From Rhodohalobacter sp. 614A (GTDB taxonomy: Bacteria > Bacteroidota > Rhodothermia > Balneolales > Balneolaceae), in assembly GCF_021462415.1 (NCBI RefSeq), contig NZ_JAKEDS010000001.1:1026273-1090272 (forward strand): a stretch of DNA of 64,000 nucleotides. Reading direction: 5' to 3'. The translations under genes were made by a program, and so were the position numbers. The notes beneath the pieces are model-generated. The model saw only the letters and a program-made list of their open reading frames with translations. It searched no databases and was not told the origin of the DNA. Position 1 is the stretch's first letter. Each line of letters opens with the position of its first letter. This document shows positions 35,182-43,941 of the stretch, one piece after another.

Positions 35182-36405
35182 ATGCTCGTACTAGTTATTA
35201 ATTGCGGAAGTTCTTCAGTGAAGTATGATTTGATTGAAGCTTCCGAAGAAAAAGAAATTTGCCACGGTATTGTTGAGAGGATTGGAGCCGTAACCTCCAT
35301 TGTGAAACACGAACCGCTGCACGGAGAAAAGATAAAAGACACCAAAGTGATTTCGAATCACGGAGAGGCGCTCCAGGAGATCTTGGATTACCTGTTGACA
35401 TCAGATGCGAAAATTATTTCGTCACCGTCTGATATTAAAGCTGTAGGCCACCGGGTGGTTCACGGCGGCGAAATGTTTAAAGATTCTGTTTTGATTGATG
35501 ACGAAGTGAAAGACGCTATCAAGCAGGCATTTGATCTTGCACCGCTTCATAATCCGCCCAATCTGAAAGGCATCCAGGCTGCACAAGAGAGGTTGCCGGA
35601 TGTGCCTCATGTTGCCGTTTTTGATACAGCCTTTCACCAATCCATTCCTTCGAAAGCGTATCTGTATGGAATTCCAAACCGTCTTTACAGACGTCATAAA
35701 ATCCGGCGATACGGCTTTCATGGAACATCGCATTACTATGTGAGCCGTCAATATTATAAAATGACTGATAAGCCCAAATCCAAAACAAAGGTGATAACAT
35801 GTCATTTAGGAAATGGCGCGTCTATTGCGGCTATTGAAGGTGGAGAGTCCAGGGATTCCTCGATGGGTTTTACACCACTTTCGGGTTTGGTGATGGGCAC
35901 GCGCAGCGGTGATCTGGACCCATCAGTGCTCTTTTATATTGTGGAGAAAGAAGAACTTCCCCTGAACAGTCTGCACGCCATGTTGAATCGCCACAGCGGT
36001 TTGCTTGGCTTAAGTGGTTATGCAAGTGATATGAGAGATTTGATTTCCGAAGCACAAAACGGAGATCGGCGATGCCAACAGGCTATTGACGTTTTTTGCT
36101 ATAACATCAAACGGTACATTGGGTCGTATTTTGCAACTCTGAATGGATGCGATGCTATTGTTTTCACGGCAGGAATCGGGGAGAACGCCCCGCTGATACG
36201 CGAGAAATCGCTCGAAAACCTGGATGCGCTTGGAGTTGAAATAGATCCAAAACGGAACAGAGAAGCTGAGCCGGGCAAAACTGTAAAAATCAGTTCGGAC
36301 TCCTCAAAAACAGATGTGTATGTGATTCCCACCAATGAAGAGCTGGTTATTGCCATTGATGCCGCAAAACTGGCAACCGCACATGATCAGAGTCCCTGGG
36401 TGTAG
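35182..36405 (+). CDS. ackA: Acetate kinase
   Basis: A 407-residue cytosolic enzyme of the ASKHA fold, interconverting acetate + ATP and acetyl phosphate + ADP. Signatures: N-terminal VLVINCGSSSVKYDLIEA, AVFDTAFHQSIP, the catalytic region YGFHGTSHYYVS, KVITCHLGNGASI and MGFTPLSGLVMGTRSGDLDP, and TAGIGENAPLIREK. No pta gene is adjacent, which is unusual. The convergent secG gene is separated by a bidirectional terminator. Confidence 0.96.
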   Translation: MLVLVINCGSSSVKYDLIEASEEKEICHGIVERIGAVTSIVKHEPLHGEKIKDTKVISNHGEALQEILDYLLTSDAKIISSPSDIKAVGHRVVHGGEMFKDSVLIDDEVKDAIKQAFDLAPLHNPPNLKGIQAAQERLPDVPHVAVFDTAFHQSIPSKAYLYGIPNRLYRRHKIRRYGFHGTSHYYVSRQYYKMTDKPKSKTKVITCHLGNGASIAAIEGGESRDSSMGFTPLSGLVMGTRSGDLDPSVLFYIVEKEELPLNSLHAMLNRHSGLLGLSGYASDMRDLISEAQNGDRRCQQAIDVFCYNIKRYIGSYFATLNGCDAIVFTAGIGENAPLIREKSLENLDALGVEIDPKRNREAEPGKTVKISSDSSKTDVYVIPTNEELVIAIDAAKLATAHDQSPWV

Positions 36406-36420
36406 ATAAGGCGCAATAAA

Positions 36421-36451
36421 AAACCCCGAACTGCAAAACAATTCGGGGTTT
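36421..36451. terminator. Bidirectional terminator between ackA and secG
   Basis: AAACCCCGAA (36421-36430) and TTCGGGGTTT (36442-36451) pair perfectly over 10 bases with an 11-base loop. A-runs before it give a T-run for minus-strand transcripts of secG, and the plus-strand side is followed by TAAAATCTTTTT. Confidence 0.85.
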
Positions 36452-36470
36452 AAAATCTTTTTATAACAGA

Positions 36471-36860
36471 TTAGTTTCCGCCGTCATCGGAACCGCTGTC
36501 ATCAGTATTAAAATCATCTTGCTGTGGAACGGCTGATTCAGTTTCAGAAGGAACGGAGAAATCTTGCTGTTCGACAGGCTCTCCAAAATTGGATTGTTGT
36601 TGAATAGTGCTTTGATTTGAATCAGCCCGGTCAATGGCAAAATTCGCAAGAACACTCAATCCAAGAAAAAGTCCTGCAAGAATAGATGTTGTTTTTGAGA
36701 GCAGGTCTGCGGTTCTTCGCGCACCCATTGATGCACCACCCGCCATTCCTGCTGCAAGTCCGCCCGATAATCCCTCTTTTTGTCCGGGCTGTAATAAGAT
36801 TACAATAATCAGTAAAATACAGATGATTGTAATCAGCGATATGATAATTCCGTAAAGCAT
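36471..36860 (-). CDS. secG: Preprotein translocase subunit SecG
   Basis: A small inner-membrane subunit that stimulates SecYEG export. The family core is visible: LIIVILLQPGQKEGLSGGLA, then GGASMGARRTADLLSKTTSILAG and a second membrane segment (LFLGLSVLANFAI). Two membrane helices and 129 residues; the C-terminal tail is acidic and low-complexity (DDFNTDDSGSDDGGN), longer than in E. coli but common in this group. It reads convergently to ackA. Confidence 0.92.
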   Translation of the reverse strand: MLYGIIISLITIICILLIIVILLQPGQKEGLSGGLAAGMAGGASMGARRTADLLSKTTSILAGLFLGLSVLANFAIDRADSNQSTIQQQSNFGEPVEQQDFSVPSETESAVPQQDDFNTDDSGSDDGGN

Positions 36861-36992
36861 AAATAAAAATTTTCAGATTGTTGCAAAGAGTATAAAAATA
36901 TCACTATTTATACTTTTAACAAAGTGCTAAAGATATAACAAAATGCACATCGATTCATTGTATGATAGTTTACAAAATCGGGGAAGAGAAAC

Positions 36993-37925
36993 ATGAATCA
37001 GGATACAATCGAAACCATTGAACGGCTCATAAGCAATGCGTACACCAGTTACAGCAACTTTATTGAAACACTTTTAATAGTAGTTGCACTGATTGCTGTT
37101 CATTTTATTGTGAACGCTATTGTCCGGCGGCAGACAGAGAATGACTCCATCCGCTACAAATGGAGAAAAAATCTTGCCTACTTTCTGAGTTTTATCGGGT
37201 TTTTGTTAATTGGCCGTATCTGGTTTGAAGGGATGGCATCGGTTGCCACATTCCTGGGATTGCTTTCTGCAGGTTTGGCCATTGCATTGCGCGATCCTGT
37301 GACGGATATGGCGGGCTGGCTTTTTCTGGTTTGGCGAAAACCATTTAGTGTGGGCGACCGAATTGAAATAGCCGACAGAAAGGGCGATGTAATCGACATC
37401 CGGTTTTTTAAATTTACCGTGCTGGAAATTGGTAACTGGACGAAATCAGACCAGAGCACCGGGCGTGTCATTCACATTCCTAATCACTATGTTCTTCAAA
37501 ATTCCATAGCCAACTACACCAGTGATTTTAACTTCATCTGGAATGAAATTGAGATTATAGTAACCTTTGAGAGTGACTGGAAAAAAGCGAAAAAAATTAT
37601 CACGGAGATAGTCAATAGCCATTCGGAAGATTACGTGGCCGATGCCGAGGCGCAGGTACGCCGTGCAAAAAAATCGTACCTCATTCAGTATAAAAACCTG
37701 ACCCCCATTGTTTACACCGAGGTTGTGGATATTGGAGTGAAGCTGACCATCCGCCACCTTTCGCACGCAAGGAGACGACGTGGTTTAAATCAGCTTATTT
37801 GGGAAGACGTACTGGACCGCTTTCTAAAAGAAGATGACATCGACTTTGCTTACAACACGTTGCGTATCTACCAAAATCAGATAGAAGGGAAACCTGACCT
37901 GAAGCCCAAATCTACTTCGGGATAG
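36993..37925 (+). CDS. MscS-family mechanosensitive channel (310 aa)
   Basis: An inner-membrane channel that opens under turgor stress. Three N-terminal hydrophobic segments are followed by the pore-lining helix ATFLGLLSAGLAIALRDPVTD and the MscS beta domain motif KPFSVGDRIEIADRKGDVIDI; the C-terminal alpha-beta domain follows (HIPNHYVLQNSIANY). A second family member lies at 51360-52358. The C-terminus overlaps the convergent SRAP-family gene by 14 bases. Confidence 0.9.
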   Translation: MNQDTIETIERLISNAYTSYSNFIETLLIVVALIAVHFIVNAIVRRQTENDSIRYKWRKNLAYFLSFIGFLLIGRIWFEGMASVATFLGLLSAGLAIALRDPVTDMAGWLFLVWRKPFSVGDRIEIADRKGDVIDIRFFKFTVLEIGNWTKSDQSTGRVIHIPNHYVLQNSIANYTSDFNFIWNEIEIIVTFESDWKKAKKIITEIVNSHSEDYVADAEAQVRRAKKSYLIQYKNLTPIVYTEVVDIGVKLTIRHLSHARRRRGLNQLIWEDVLDRFLKEDDIDFAYNTLRIYQNQIEGKPDLKPKSTSG

Positions 37926-38541
37926 GTTGAATTAATTTCGGACTGTTATTGGAAGGATCATTTACTTTTTTGCTCACCCTCAAAACGGTCAGGTCTGTCA
38001 GTGTGAAAATATTGTCCGTTCGTGATAATAACTCGGCTAAATCAATTCCTTTTTCAAGCCATTGCAGCGCCGTTGGTTGATCCAAAAGCAACGGCATTCG
38101 TGCAGACATCGGTTGCACAAGCGTATTCGATTCTGTAGTTACAATGCTTACATAATCTTCTTCACCGCTGATGTAAATTCCCGCGATCGAAGCCACCGCA
38201 TCATTCAGCAACCGAACAAAAAACGGGTTGTTTTTCTCCTGGTTATCTTTCCAGATATAAAAACCGCTCAGTGGTAAAATGCATCGTGTAGCATCCTTTT
38301 CCTTAAGCCGGTCTAAAAGATTTTCTTTTTCGATTGTAGTTTCTTTTGCGCCGGAAGTACCGCTCTTTCCCCACCTTAAACGTTCAATTTGAGGTTCTCC
38401 ATTTGCAATGGTTATGACAGGCAACTGGTGCCCCGGCGAGAGATTATAATGAGCCTCAAAAAGACTTTCCTTTTTTGTTTGAATATTATAATAGTTCTCT
38501 ATTTCTTCTTTGCTCGCGAAGAAAGCAACTCTTTTTGCCAT
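37912..38541 (-). CDS. Degenerate SRAP-domain (YedK/HMCES-like) protein lacking catalytic residues
   Basis: A 209-residue SRAP fold. Active members crosslink to abasic sites through Cys2, with Asn, Glu and His support. Here the start reads MAKRVAFF, so Cys2 is Ala; the Asn region is kept (AHYNLSPG); the Glu motif WFEWK reads SGFYIWKD (Glu to Ile); and the His before RMP is replaced (PMSARMP). The fold is otherwise well kept, with CILPLSGFY and TALQWLEKG. No upstream in-frame start with MC was found. It may bind DNA without crosslinking or have a new role. Convergent with the MscS gene. Confidence 0.75.
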   Translation of the reverse strand: MAKRVAFFASKEEIENYYNIQTKKESLFEAHYNLSPGHQLPVITIANGEPQIERLRWGKSGTSGAKETTIEKENLLDRLKEKDATRCILPLSGFYIWKDNQEKNNPFFVRLLNDAVASIAGIYISGEEDYVSIVTTESNTLVQPMSARMPLLLDQPTALQWLEKGIDLAELLSRTDNIFTLTDLTVLRVSKKVNDPSNNSPKLIQPIPK

Positions 38542-39225
38542 AAAATATGTATCTGTTTTCTTGAATAAATAATTGATAAAAAACTATATCAAATCAATCA
38601 TTTAAACAATTCTACTTTAGTCATCAATAACTAAACAGTTCGGGTTTGTAGATTGATTATTTTCTTATTTGTATGTACAAAACCTACAACAAAAAGGTTC
38701 CCCGGCAATCAAAAATGTCTGCCAGGGAGTTGGATGTAACAGAAGAATTTAAAAACAAAAAGGATTGCAAAATTCAGTTGGAATGCATTCTTCTGGGATT
38801 TATTTTCAGAGTGTTGTAGCAGGTCTGTGAATGAGTATCGGGCAACAGACCGGGGAAACAGTTAATGGGTACATTTGCTGCTTCGCCATTGAATTAAGGA
38901 GTTGTCGGAATTTACAGAATGGTTAAGCTGTTACTGCTACAAAAAGGTTCTGTTTTATAAGATGTAGACGAGTGATCCGTTTTAAAACAGTGCTTATACT
39001 GCTTTAGGGCAGTTTTTTAAAGGTTGATGAAGAGTATTTTCGTGAATGGAGGCATGAGGTTATGTCAAGGATTATGATTAACTGAAGTGATTAACTCTGA
39101 AGTAAAACTATTTAGATTGTAGAAATCAGATTGACGTAAATGCTTTTTTGATCATCAGCCACACGGCGGAACTGCCGCCGATTTGTAAATTGAAATTTTG
39201 ATCAAAAAAATGAAGAGGTATACCA
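38542..39225. other. Long intergenic gap (684 bases), possible small RNA
   Basis: No convincing gene. A 48-residue frame (38673-38819) has no recognisable sequence. Stem-loops occur at 38950-38990 (CTGTTTTA/TAAAACAG, exact) and at 38998-39018, where ACTGC-TTTAGG-GCAGT is followed by six T, like an intrinsic terminator with no coding gene before it. A short untranslated RNA ending near 39018 is possible. Confidence 0.4.
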
Positions 39226-40590
39226 TTGTCGTTTAATCAATTTCGACTGAGTTCTGATATCTTGAAGGGGTTGAATGATGTAAAACTTGAAAACCCCTCA
39301 TCCTTACAAAAGAAAATATTTAAGACTGTACAGCAGAAAAAAGATCTTGTCATAAACACCACGGTAGACGAAAACCCCGAGGTTGGCTATCTGATTTCGC
39401 TTCTGAATGAAATTTCGAAATCAGACAGAAGAGAGGGAACCAAGGCTGTTGTGCTAACTGCTACCAAAGAACGCGCCAAAGTTTTGGACGAATGGATTTG
39501 GGCAATCGGTTACCATGCATCCATTGAGAGCGCCTGTATGACGGATGATGGTAATCCCGAAGAGCAACTTTCTGCCTTGATGAAGGGGCCGGTAATTATT
39601 GTAGCTACTCCCGAACGGTTTTCTGATTTGCTGGAAAAGGGGCGAATTATTTTCAGAGAAGTACAGCAATTGATTGTTGACCAGGCTGAATTGATTGAGG
39701 ACTGGTCATCTATTGAGGGTGTGTCGAACCGGGTGATAGGAAATTGTCAGCGCATTTTTACGGCGGCCAAAGACAGTAAGGAGCTTCGTGAGGCTGAGAA
39801 TAAAATGCTGAACGAACCGGAGCTGGTGACTCTTTCAAAGAAAAAAACTGCCGAGCCAAAGTCGGAGTCTAAAGAATCCCAAAAACCGGCAATCACCAAA
39901 GATCTGACACAATATTATATCAATGTTCCGCCGAGATCCAAGATTTCCACATTGATGGCTCATCTCGATAATCACACTGCAGATTCAGTACTGATTTTTA
40001 CGGCGTCGAGAAAAACGGCCGACAGACTCTACAAAATTTTGAGAAAGAGTAACAAACGAGCCGTAAGTCTGCATGATAAAGTAGACAAAGATACTTTTAA
40101 CGAACGATTTGGACGGTTCACCTCCGGAAATGTACAACACATGATTGTAGGGCAAATGTCTGCCGGAGAGATTCCGCTGGATCATGCTGCACAGGTGATT
40201 AATTATGATGTTCCGGAAGATGTAAAAGAATACAAGCTTCGAGCCGATCTTGTTGGAAACGGGAAAGCAACGCGAATGGTCAGTCTTGTATCAAAGCAGG
40301 ATCGGAGTGATATTAACTCGATTTGCAAATCCCTGGGATTTGCGCCGGAAGAAATTCCATTGCCAAAAACCGTGAAAGACAAACTTTCCTCCCGCGATAA
40401 ATCCAAACCGAAGAGAGGGAAAAACAAGAGCCGGGGCAAGTCCAATCAGAAAAAGAAACGGTCGGCACGAAAGCTCAACGAACTGCCACGCCCTACTTTC
40501 GATCAGTTGGAGGGTGGCCGGTCTGGTAAAAAGAAAAAGTCCAAAGAGCAGTCCGGGATTATCGGTTTCTTTAAAAAGCTATTTGAGTAA
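39226..40590 (+). CDS. Degenerate DEAD-box RNA helicase-like protein (454 aa)
   Basis: Has the two RecA-like domains of a DEAD-box protein but not its catalytic motifs. The Q-motif region is kept (FNQFRLSSDILKGL, NPSSLQ). Motif I (AxTGxGKT) is replaced by VINTTVDENPEVG; Ia PTRELA reads TATKERA; Ib is near VATPERF; DEAD reads DQAE (residues 152-155); SAT reads FTAA; ARG reads SAG; HRxGRTGR is KLRADLVG. Domain 2 is well kept (SVLIFTASRKTADRL, AAQVINYDVPED). A lysine-rich tail follows (about 380-440). TTG 39226 is the start, with AGAGGT seven bases before it. ATP hydrolysis is unlikely; an RNA-binding or ribosome role is inferred. Confidence 0.8.
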   Translation: MSFNQFRLSSDILKGLNDVKLENPSSLQKKIFKTVQQKKDLVINTTVDENPEVGYLISLLNEISKSDRREGTKAVVLTATKERAKVLDEWIWAIGYHASIESACMTDDGNPEEQLSALMKGPVIIVATPERFSDLLEKGRIIFREVQQLIVDQAELIEDWSSIEGVSNRVIGNCQRIFTAAKDSKELREAENKMLNEPELVTLSKKKTAEPKSESKESQKPAITKDLTQYYINVPPRSKISTLMAHLDNHTADSVLIFTASRKTADRLYKILRKSNKRAVSLHDKVDKDTFNERFGRFTSGNVQHMIVGQMSAGEIPLDHAAQVINYDVPEDVKEYKLRADLVGNGKATRMVSLVSKQDRSDINSICKSLGFAPEEIPLPKTVKDKLSSRDKSKPKRGKNKSRGKSNQKKKRSARKLNELPRPTFDQLEGGRSGKKKKSKEQSGIIGFFKKLFE

Positions 40591-40928
40591 GAGTCGCTAA
40601 TAATTGTATATGCAAAAATCGAAGCCTTTTCTGATAATCAGTTTTGGCAAGATGAACATTATCAGGCAAAATGAAATCATAAATTGTTTGCTGATAAATC
40701 AAATTCCGAAACTAATTTGAACAAAGGCGGTTGATATAAAAAAAGCACAGATTCCACTTTGCTGAATATCACAAAATCAGGTGTTTGAAGGTTGCAGTAA
40801 GAGGCAGGATTTGTTAGTATAGGCTGAATGGACAAGGTTCCCTGAAGTCATGAAAATTTATCAAGTTTGGAGCCTGTTTAATCGTATATTTGTCTGCATC
40901 AGACTTAAAAAACTGACCATAAAATCGT
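40591..40928. other. Intergenic, dnaN upstream region
   Basis: 338 bases without a recognisable gene. They carry the candidate dnaN -7 box at 40885-40892. No cluster of DnaA boxes was seen, so an origin here is not supported. Confidence 0.5.
40885..40892 (+). promoter_or_regulatory. Candidate -7 box for dnaN
   Basis: TATATTTG is an exact TAnnTTTG match, 36 bases before the dnaN ATG, implying a leader of about 30 bases. A TTTG occurs 15 bases upstream, closer than the usual -33 spacing. Confidence 0.5.
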
Positions 40929-42044
40929 ATGAAATTTAACGTATCAAGCAACGATCTCAATATCGGACTCTCAGCCGTTATTGGTGCTGTTCCTACAAAA
41001 GCTACCCTGCCAATTTTAGAAACCATTTTATTTGAAAGTGAAGACGGACGCCTGAAGCTGACGGCGACGGATCTTGAAATATCCATCATCGAATATATTG
41101 ATGCTGACATTGAAGAGGAGGGGGCTGTTGCCATTCCTGCAAAACGATTGCAGGAAACACTGCGTCAACTGCCAAACATTCCGGTCTTTTTTGAAGTAGA
41201 TGAGGATCAGCACATTGAGTTTAAAACCGACAAAGGGAAGTATAAACTGGTAGGCGAAGAAGCTGATGAATTCCCGGAAATCCCAAATATGGATGGAGGT
41301 ACATCACTTTCCACGGAAACCAGGCTTTTACATCACGCTATTGACAAAACCATGTTTGCCGTTTCCACCGATGATCTTCGTCCGGCCATGATGGGCGTCT
41401 TTTTTGATATCGGAACCGAAGAAACCAAGTTTGTGGCTACAGACGGTCACCGGTTGGTTAAGTATGTGAACAAGAATTTTACCTCGGAATCGCCCTTGTC
41501 TTTTATTGTGCCGGATAAAGCACTGAATTTGATTTTTCGGGCTTTGGATGAGAAGACCTGCGATTTGGTTGTATCGGATGATCATGCCCAATTTAAAAGT
41601 GGCAGCACAATTGTGATCACACGCCTGATTAATGAGCAATATCCGAACTACGAATCGGTCATTCCAAGAGATAACGACAAAAGCCTGCTTATTGATAAAG
41701 ACCAGATGCTTGCCACGGTTCGCCGGGTTTCTGTTTTCTCAAGCAGCACAACACGCCAGATTCGGCTTAAGCTGGGGAACGACAAAATTACCATTCGTGC
41801 CGAAGACCTCGATATGAGCAGTGAAGCAAAAGAGACTCTTTCTTGCGAATATGGCGATGATGAAATGGAGATCGGTTTCAATGCAAAATATCTCGGTGAT
41901 GTTTTGAGTAACGTTGACGGCGGTGAAGCGAAATTTGAATTTTCTACTCCAAATCGTGCAGGAATCGTGAAACCGGCTGAAGAAGAAGACGGCGAACAGA
42001 TGCTGATGCTCGTGATGCCGGTGATGTTGAACAGCTATGCATAA
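40929..42044 (+). CDS. dnaN: DNA polymerase III sliding clamp, beta subunit
   Basis: The 371-residue processivity clamp that rings DNA and tethers polymerase III. Three repeated clamp domains of about 120 residues are seen: MKFNVSSNDLNIGLSAVIGAV at the start, FAVSTDDLRPAMMGVFFDIG opening domain 2, and YPNYESVIPRDNDKSLLIDK opening domain 3. It ends in a typical short tail (LMLVMPVML then NSYA). It is not next to dnaA or recF but is followed, eight bases on, by the SAM hydrolase gene. Confidence 0.96.
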   Translation: MKFNVSSNDLNIGLSAVIGAVPTKATLPILETILFESEDGRLKLTATDLEISIIEYIDADIEEEGAVAIPAKRLQETLRQLPNIPVFFEVDEDQHIEFKTDKGKYKLVGEEADEFPEIPNMDGGTSLSTETRLLHHAIDKTMFAVSTDDLRPAMMGVFFDIGTEETKFVATDGHRLVKYVNKNFTSESPLSFIVPDKALNLIFRALDEKTCDLVVSDDHAQFKSGSTIVITRLINEQYPNYESVIPRDNDKSLLIDKDQMLATVRRVSVFSSSTTRQIRLKLGNDKITIRAEDLDMSSEAKETLSCEYGDDEMEIGFNAKYLGDVLSNVDGGEAKFEFSTPNRAGIVKPAEEEDGEQMLMLVMPVMLNSYA

Positions 42045-42052
42045 ATCCATCA

Positions 42053-42841
42053 ATGTCTCGCATAATTACACTTACTACCGACTTTGGGTTGCAGGATCAT
42101 TACGTAAGTGTAATGAAAGCGGTGATGTTGGATATTGCACCGGATGCACGGTTCATTGATGTTTCCCACGAAATTCCCCCGCAAGATGTAATGGCCGGCG
42201 CGTGGGTGGTTCGGAATTCCGCACTTCTATTTCCACCTGGTACCGTACATCTTGTCGTTGTAGATCCGGGAGTTGGAACGGATCGCACACCGGTTGCCAT
42301 TCAAATAGAAGACCGCCTTTTTGTTGGACCTGACAACGGTATTTTTTCTTTGATTGGGGAAGATTACGAGTATAAAGCCGTAAAGCTGGAAAACGAAAAG
42401 TTCTGGCGAAAAAAACGATCCAACACTTTTCATGGCCGCGATATTTTTGCACCTGTAGCAGCCCATATTGCCAACGGAACGTCTTTGGAAGAATTGGGCT
42501 CGCCTCTCGAAAAAATAGTTACCTATCACTGGGCCATTCCCATATCAGATAAAGACGGAATTCAGGGATGGATTGTGCACATCGACCGATTTGGAAATTT
42601 GATATCGAATATTCCCTCATCTCTTATCGAAGAAACCATTGGAGATTCCCGCCTGAAAATTTATGTTGGAAATACCATTTTGGACGAAATTGTGACTACA
42701 TTCGGAGCCGTTCCCGATGGAGAACCAGCGGCCTACATCGGCAGTTCAGACAAACTTGAGATTGCCATCAATAAAGGAAATGCCCGCCAGATGCTGGGCG
42801 TTGAAAAAGGAGCGCAGGTTTCGATTGTGGTTCAGAAATAG
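42053..42841 (+). CDS. SAM hydrolase (SAM hydroxide adenosyltransferase, DUF62)
   Basis: A 262-residue protein of the family that splits S-adenosylmethionine into adenosine and methionine using water, related to chlorinases and fluorinases. Signatures: ITLTTDFGLQDHYVSVMKAV, FIDVSHEIPPQDVMAGAWVV, VVVDPGVGTDRTPVA with the Asp/Arg pair, and NTFHGRDIFAPVAAHI with His. It follows dnaN by eight bases. The family loop that marks halogenases was not assessed; hydrolysis is the likely activity. Confidence 0.88.
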   Translation: MSRIITLTTDFGLQDHYVSVMKAVMLDIAPDARFIDVSHEIPPQDVMAGAWVVRNSALLFPPGTVHLVVVDPGVGTDRTPVAIQIEDRLFVGPDNGIFSLIGEDYEYKAVKLENEKFWRKKRSNTFHGRDIFAPVAAHIANGTSLEELGSPLEKIVTYHWAIPISDKDGIQGWIVHIDRFGNLISNIPSSLIEETIGDSRLKIYVGNTILDEIVTTFGAVPDGEPAAYIGSSDKLEIAINKGNARQMLGVEKGAQVSIVVQK

Positions 42842-42980
42842 AGCTTTTAAAAATCGAATAGCGAATAAGGAATTCAGAATGTGGAAGAGATATAGGTTCG
42901 ATGAAAAATACAATGCCTGTATCGCGTAACTCTGCAAAAAAGTTTGCGTATCAAAAAGAGTCCAACCAATCTTATGATGC

Positions 42981-43784
42981 ATGAAATTTGAAGTTCGTTC
43001 TCCGCTACATGACCAGGAATCAATTTTTATTCCGTCAGAGGTAGATCATCTTGCCAAACCATTTAACGGAACGGTGTGCTCAAGAAAAGGTGATGAGTAT
43101 GCCATAGAGAACAATATTGTAGATCTTTTGCCGAAAGAGAGAGAATATACATTGGCTCAAAGCTCAAATAACTGGGCCATAACAGCTTCTGTTTATGAGG
43201 ATTTATGGCGGGTTCGCTCGCTATCCCTTTTAACCGGTGAACCTTTTCCTATTGAGAAAGAAAAAGAACTTTTGAATCAGTGGGTGAACCCACAACCCGG
43301 TAAAACCTACCTTGATGTGGGCTGCTCAACCGCCATGTATGCCCGGGCTTTGAAAAAAGCTGAACCCAAAAGCCGGATGGTAGCAATTGACTACTCAGAA
43401 GCCATGCTGGTGGAGGCCCGCATGAAAGCCGAAGCCAATCAAACCGATATTTTGTTGATTCGTGCTGATGCAAGAGAGATGCCGTTCTTCGCCAAAACTT
43501 TTGACGGAATTGCCATGGGAGGCACACTGAATGAATTAGGTGATGAGTTAAAAGTACTCTTCGAATGTCGAAGAGTTTTGAAGGACGACGGTACCATGTT
43601 TATGATGCATCTCATCAAATCGGAAACATGGTACGGTTGGATTTTTCAAAACTCAGCCGAGTGGAGCGGCCTGAAATTCTGGACTGTTGAAGAGAGCAAT
43701 GAATTATTCCAGAGATCCGGTTTCAGAGTAGTAGATCAGATCACAAAAGGAATTGTTTGCTTTACGAAGCTGGCTGTGGTTTAA
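42981..43784 (+). CDS. Class I SAM-dependent methyltransferase (267 aa)
   Basis: The N-terminus is a Trm112-like segment (CSRKGDEYAIENNIVDLLPK), though only one cysteine is present. The Rossmann core follows: motif I YLDVGCSTAMYARAL, MVAIDYSEAMLVEAR, LIRADAREMPFFAKTFDGI, and GGTLNELGDE. UbiE/COQ5-like proteins are the closest general type; the substrate is unknown. It lies about 140 bases after the SAM hydrolase gene, with no visible Shine-Dalgarno sequence. The stop is followed closely by repeat copy 5. Confidence 0.85.
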   Translation: MKFEVRSPLHDQESIFIPSEVDHLAKPFNGTVCSRKGDEYAIENNIVDLLPKEREYTLAQSSNNWAITASVYEDLWRVRSLSLLTGEPFPIEKEKELLNQWVNPQPGKTYLDVGCSTAMYARALKKAEPKSRMVAIDYSEAMLVEARMKAEANQTDILLIRADAREMPFFAKTFDGIAMGGTLNELGDELKVLFECRRVLKDDGTMFMMHLIKSETWYGWIFQNSAEWSGLKFWTVEESNELFQRSGFRVVDQITKGIVCFTKLAVV

Positions 43785-43802
43785 GAAAACCAGTTTCCCG
43801 TG

Positions 43803-43905
43803 GTCATTGCGAGCAACGCGAAGCAATCTCATGTCGTTGTCCCATGCAACAGGCAGAGGATCACTTTTGGAGATTGCCGCGGTCGGCAAGCTCCCTCGCA
43901 ATGAC
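43803..43905. repeat. Dispersed GTCATTGCGA repeat, copy 5
   Basis: Starts GTCATTGCGAGCAACGCGAA and ends CTCCCTCGCAATGAC, with clear terminal inverted repeats (GTCATTGCGA with TCGCAATGAC). It separates the convergent methyltransferase and GLUG lipoprotein genes. Confidence 0.85.
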
Positions 43906-43941
43906 TTAAAACTACACCCGATGACTTGTCAGATAAAAAAA

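Noticed and set aside
38673-38819. A 48-codon open frame in the SRAP to DEAD-box gap
   Set aside because: It has no Shine-Dalgarno sequence or family match; a frame of this length is expected by chance.
40591-40928. Origin of replication next to dnaN
   Set aside because: There is no DnaA-box cluster and no dnaA or recF gene.
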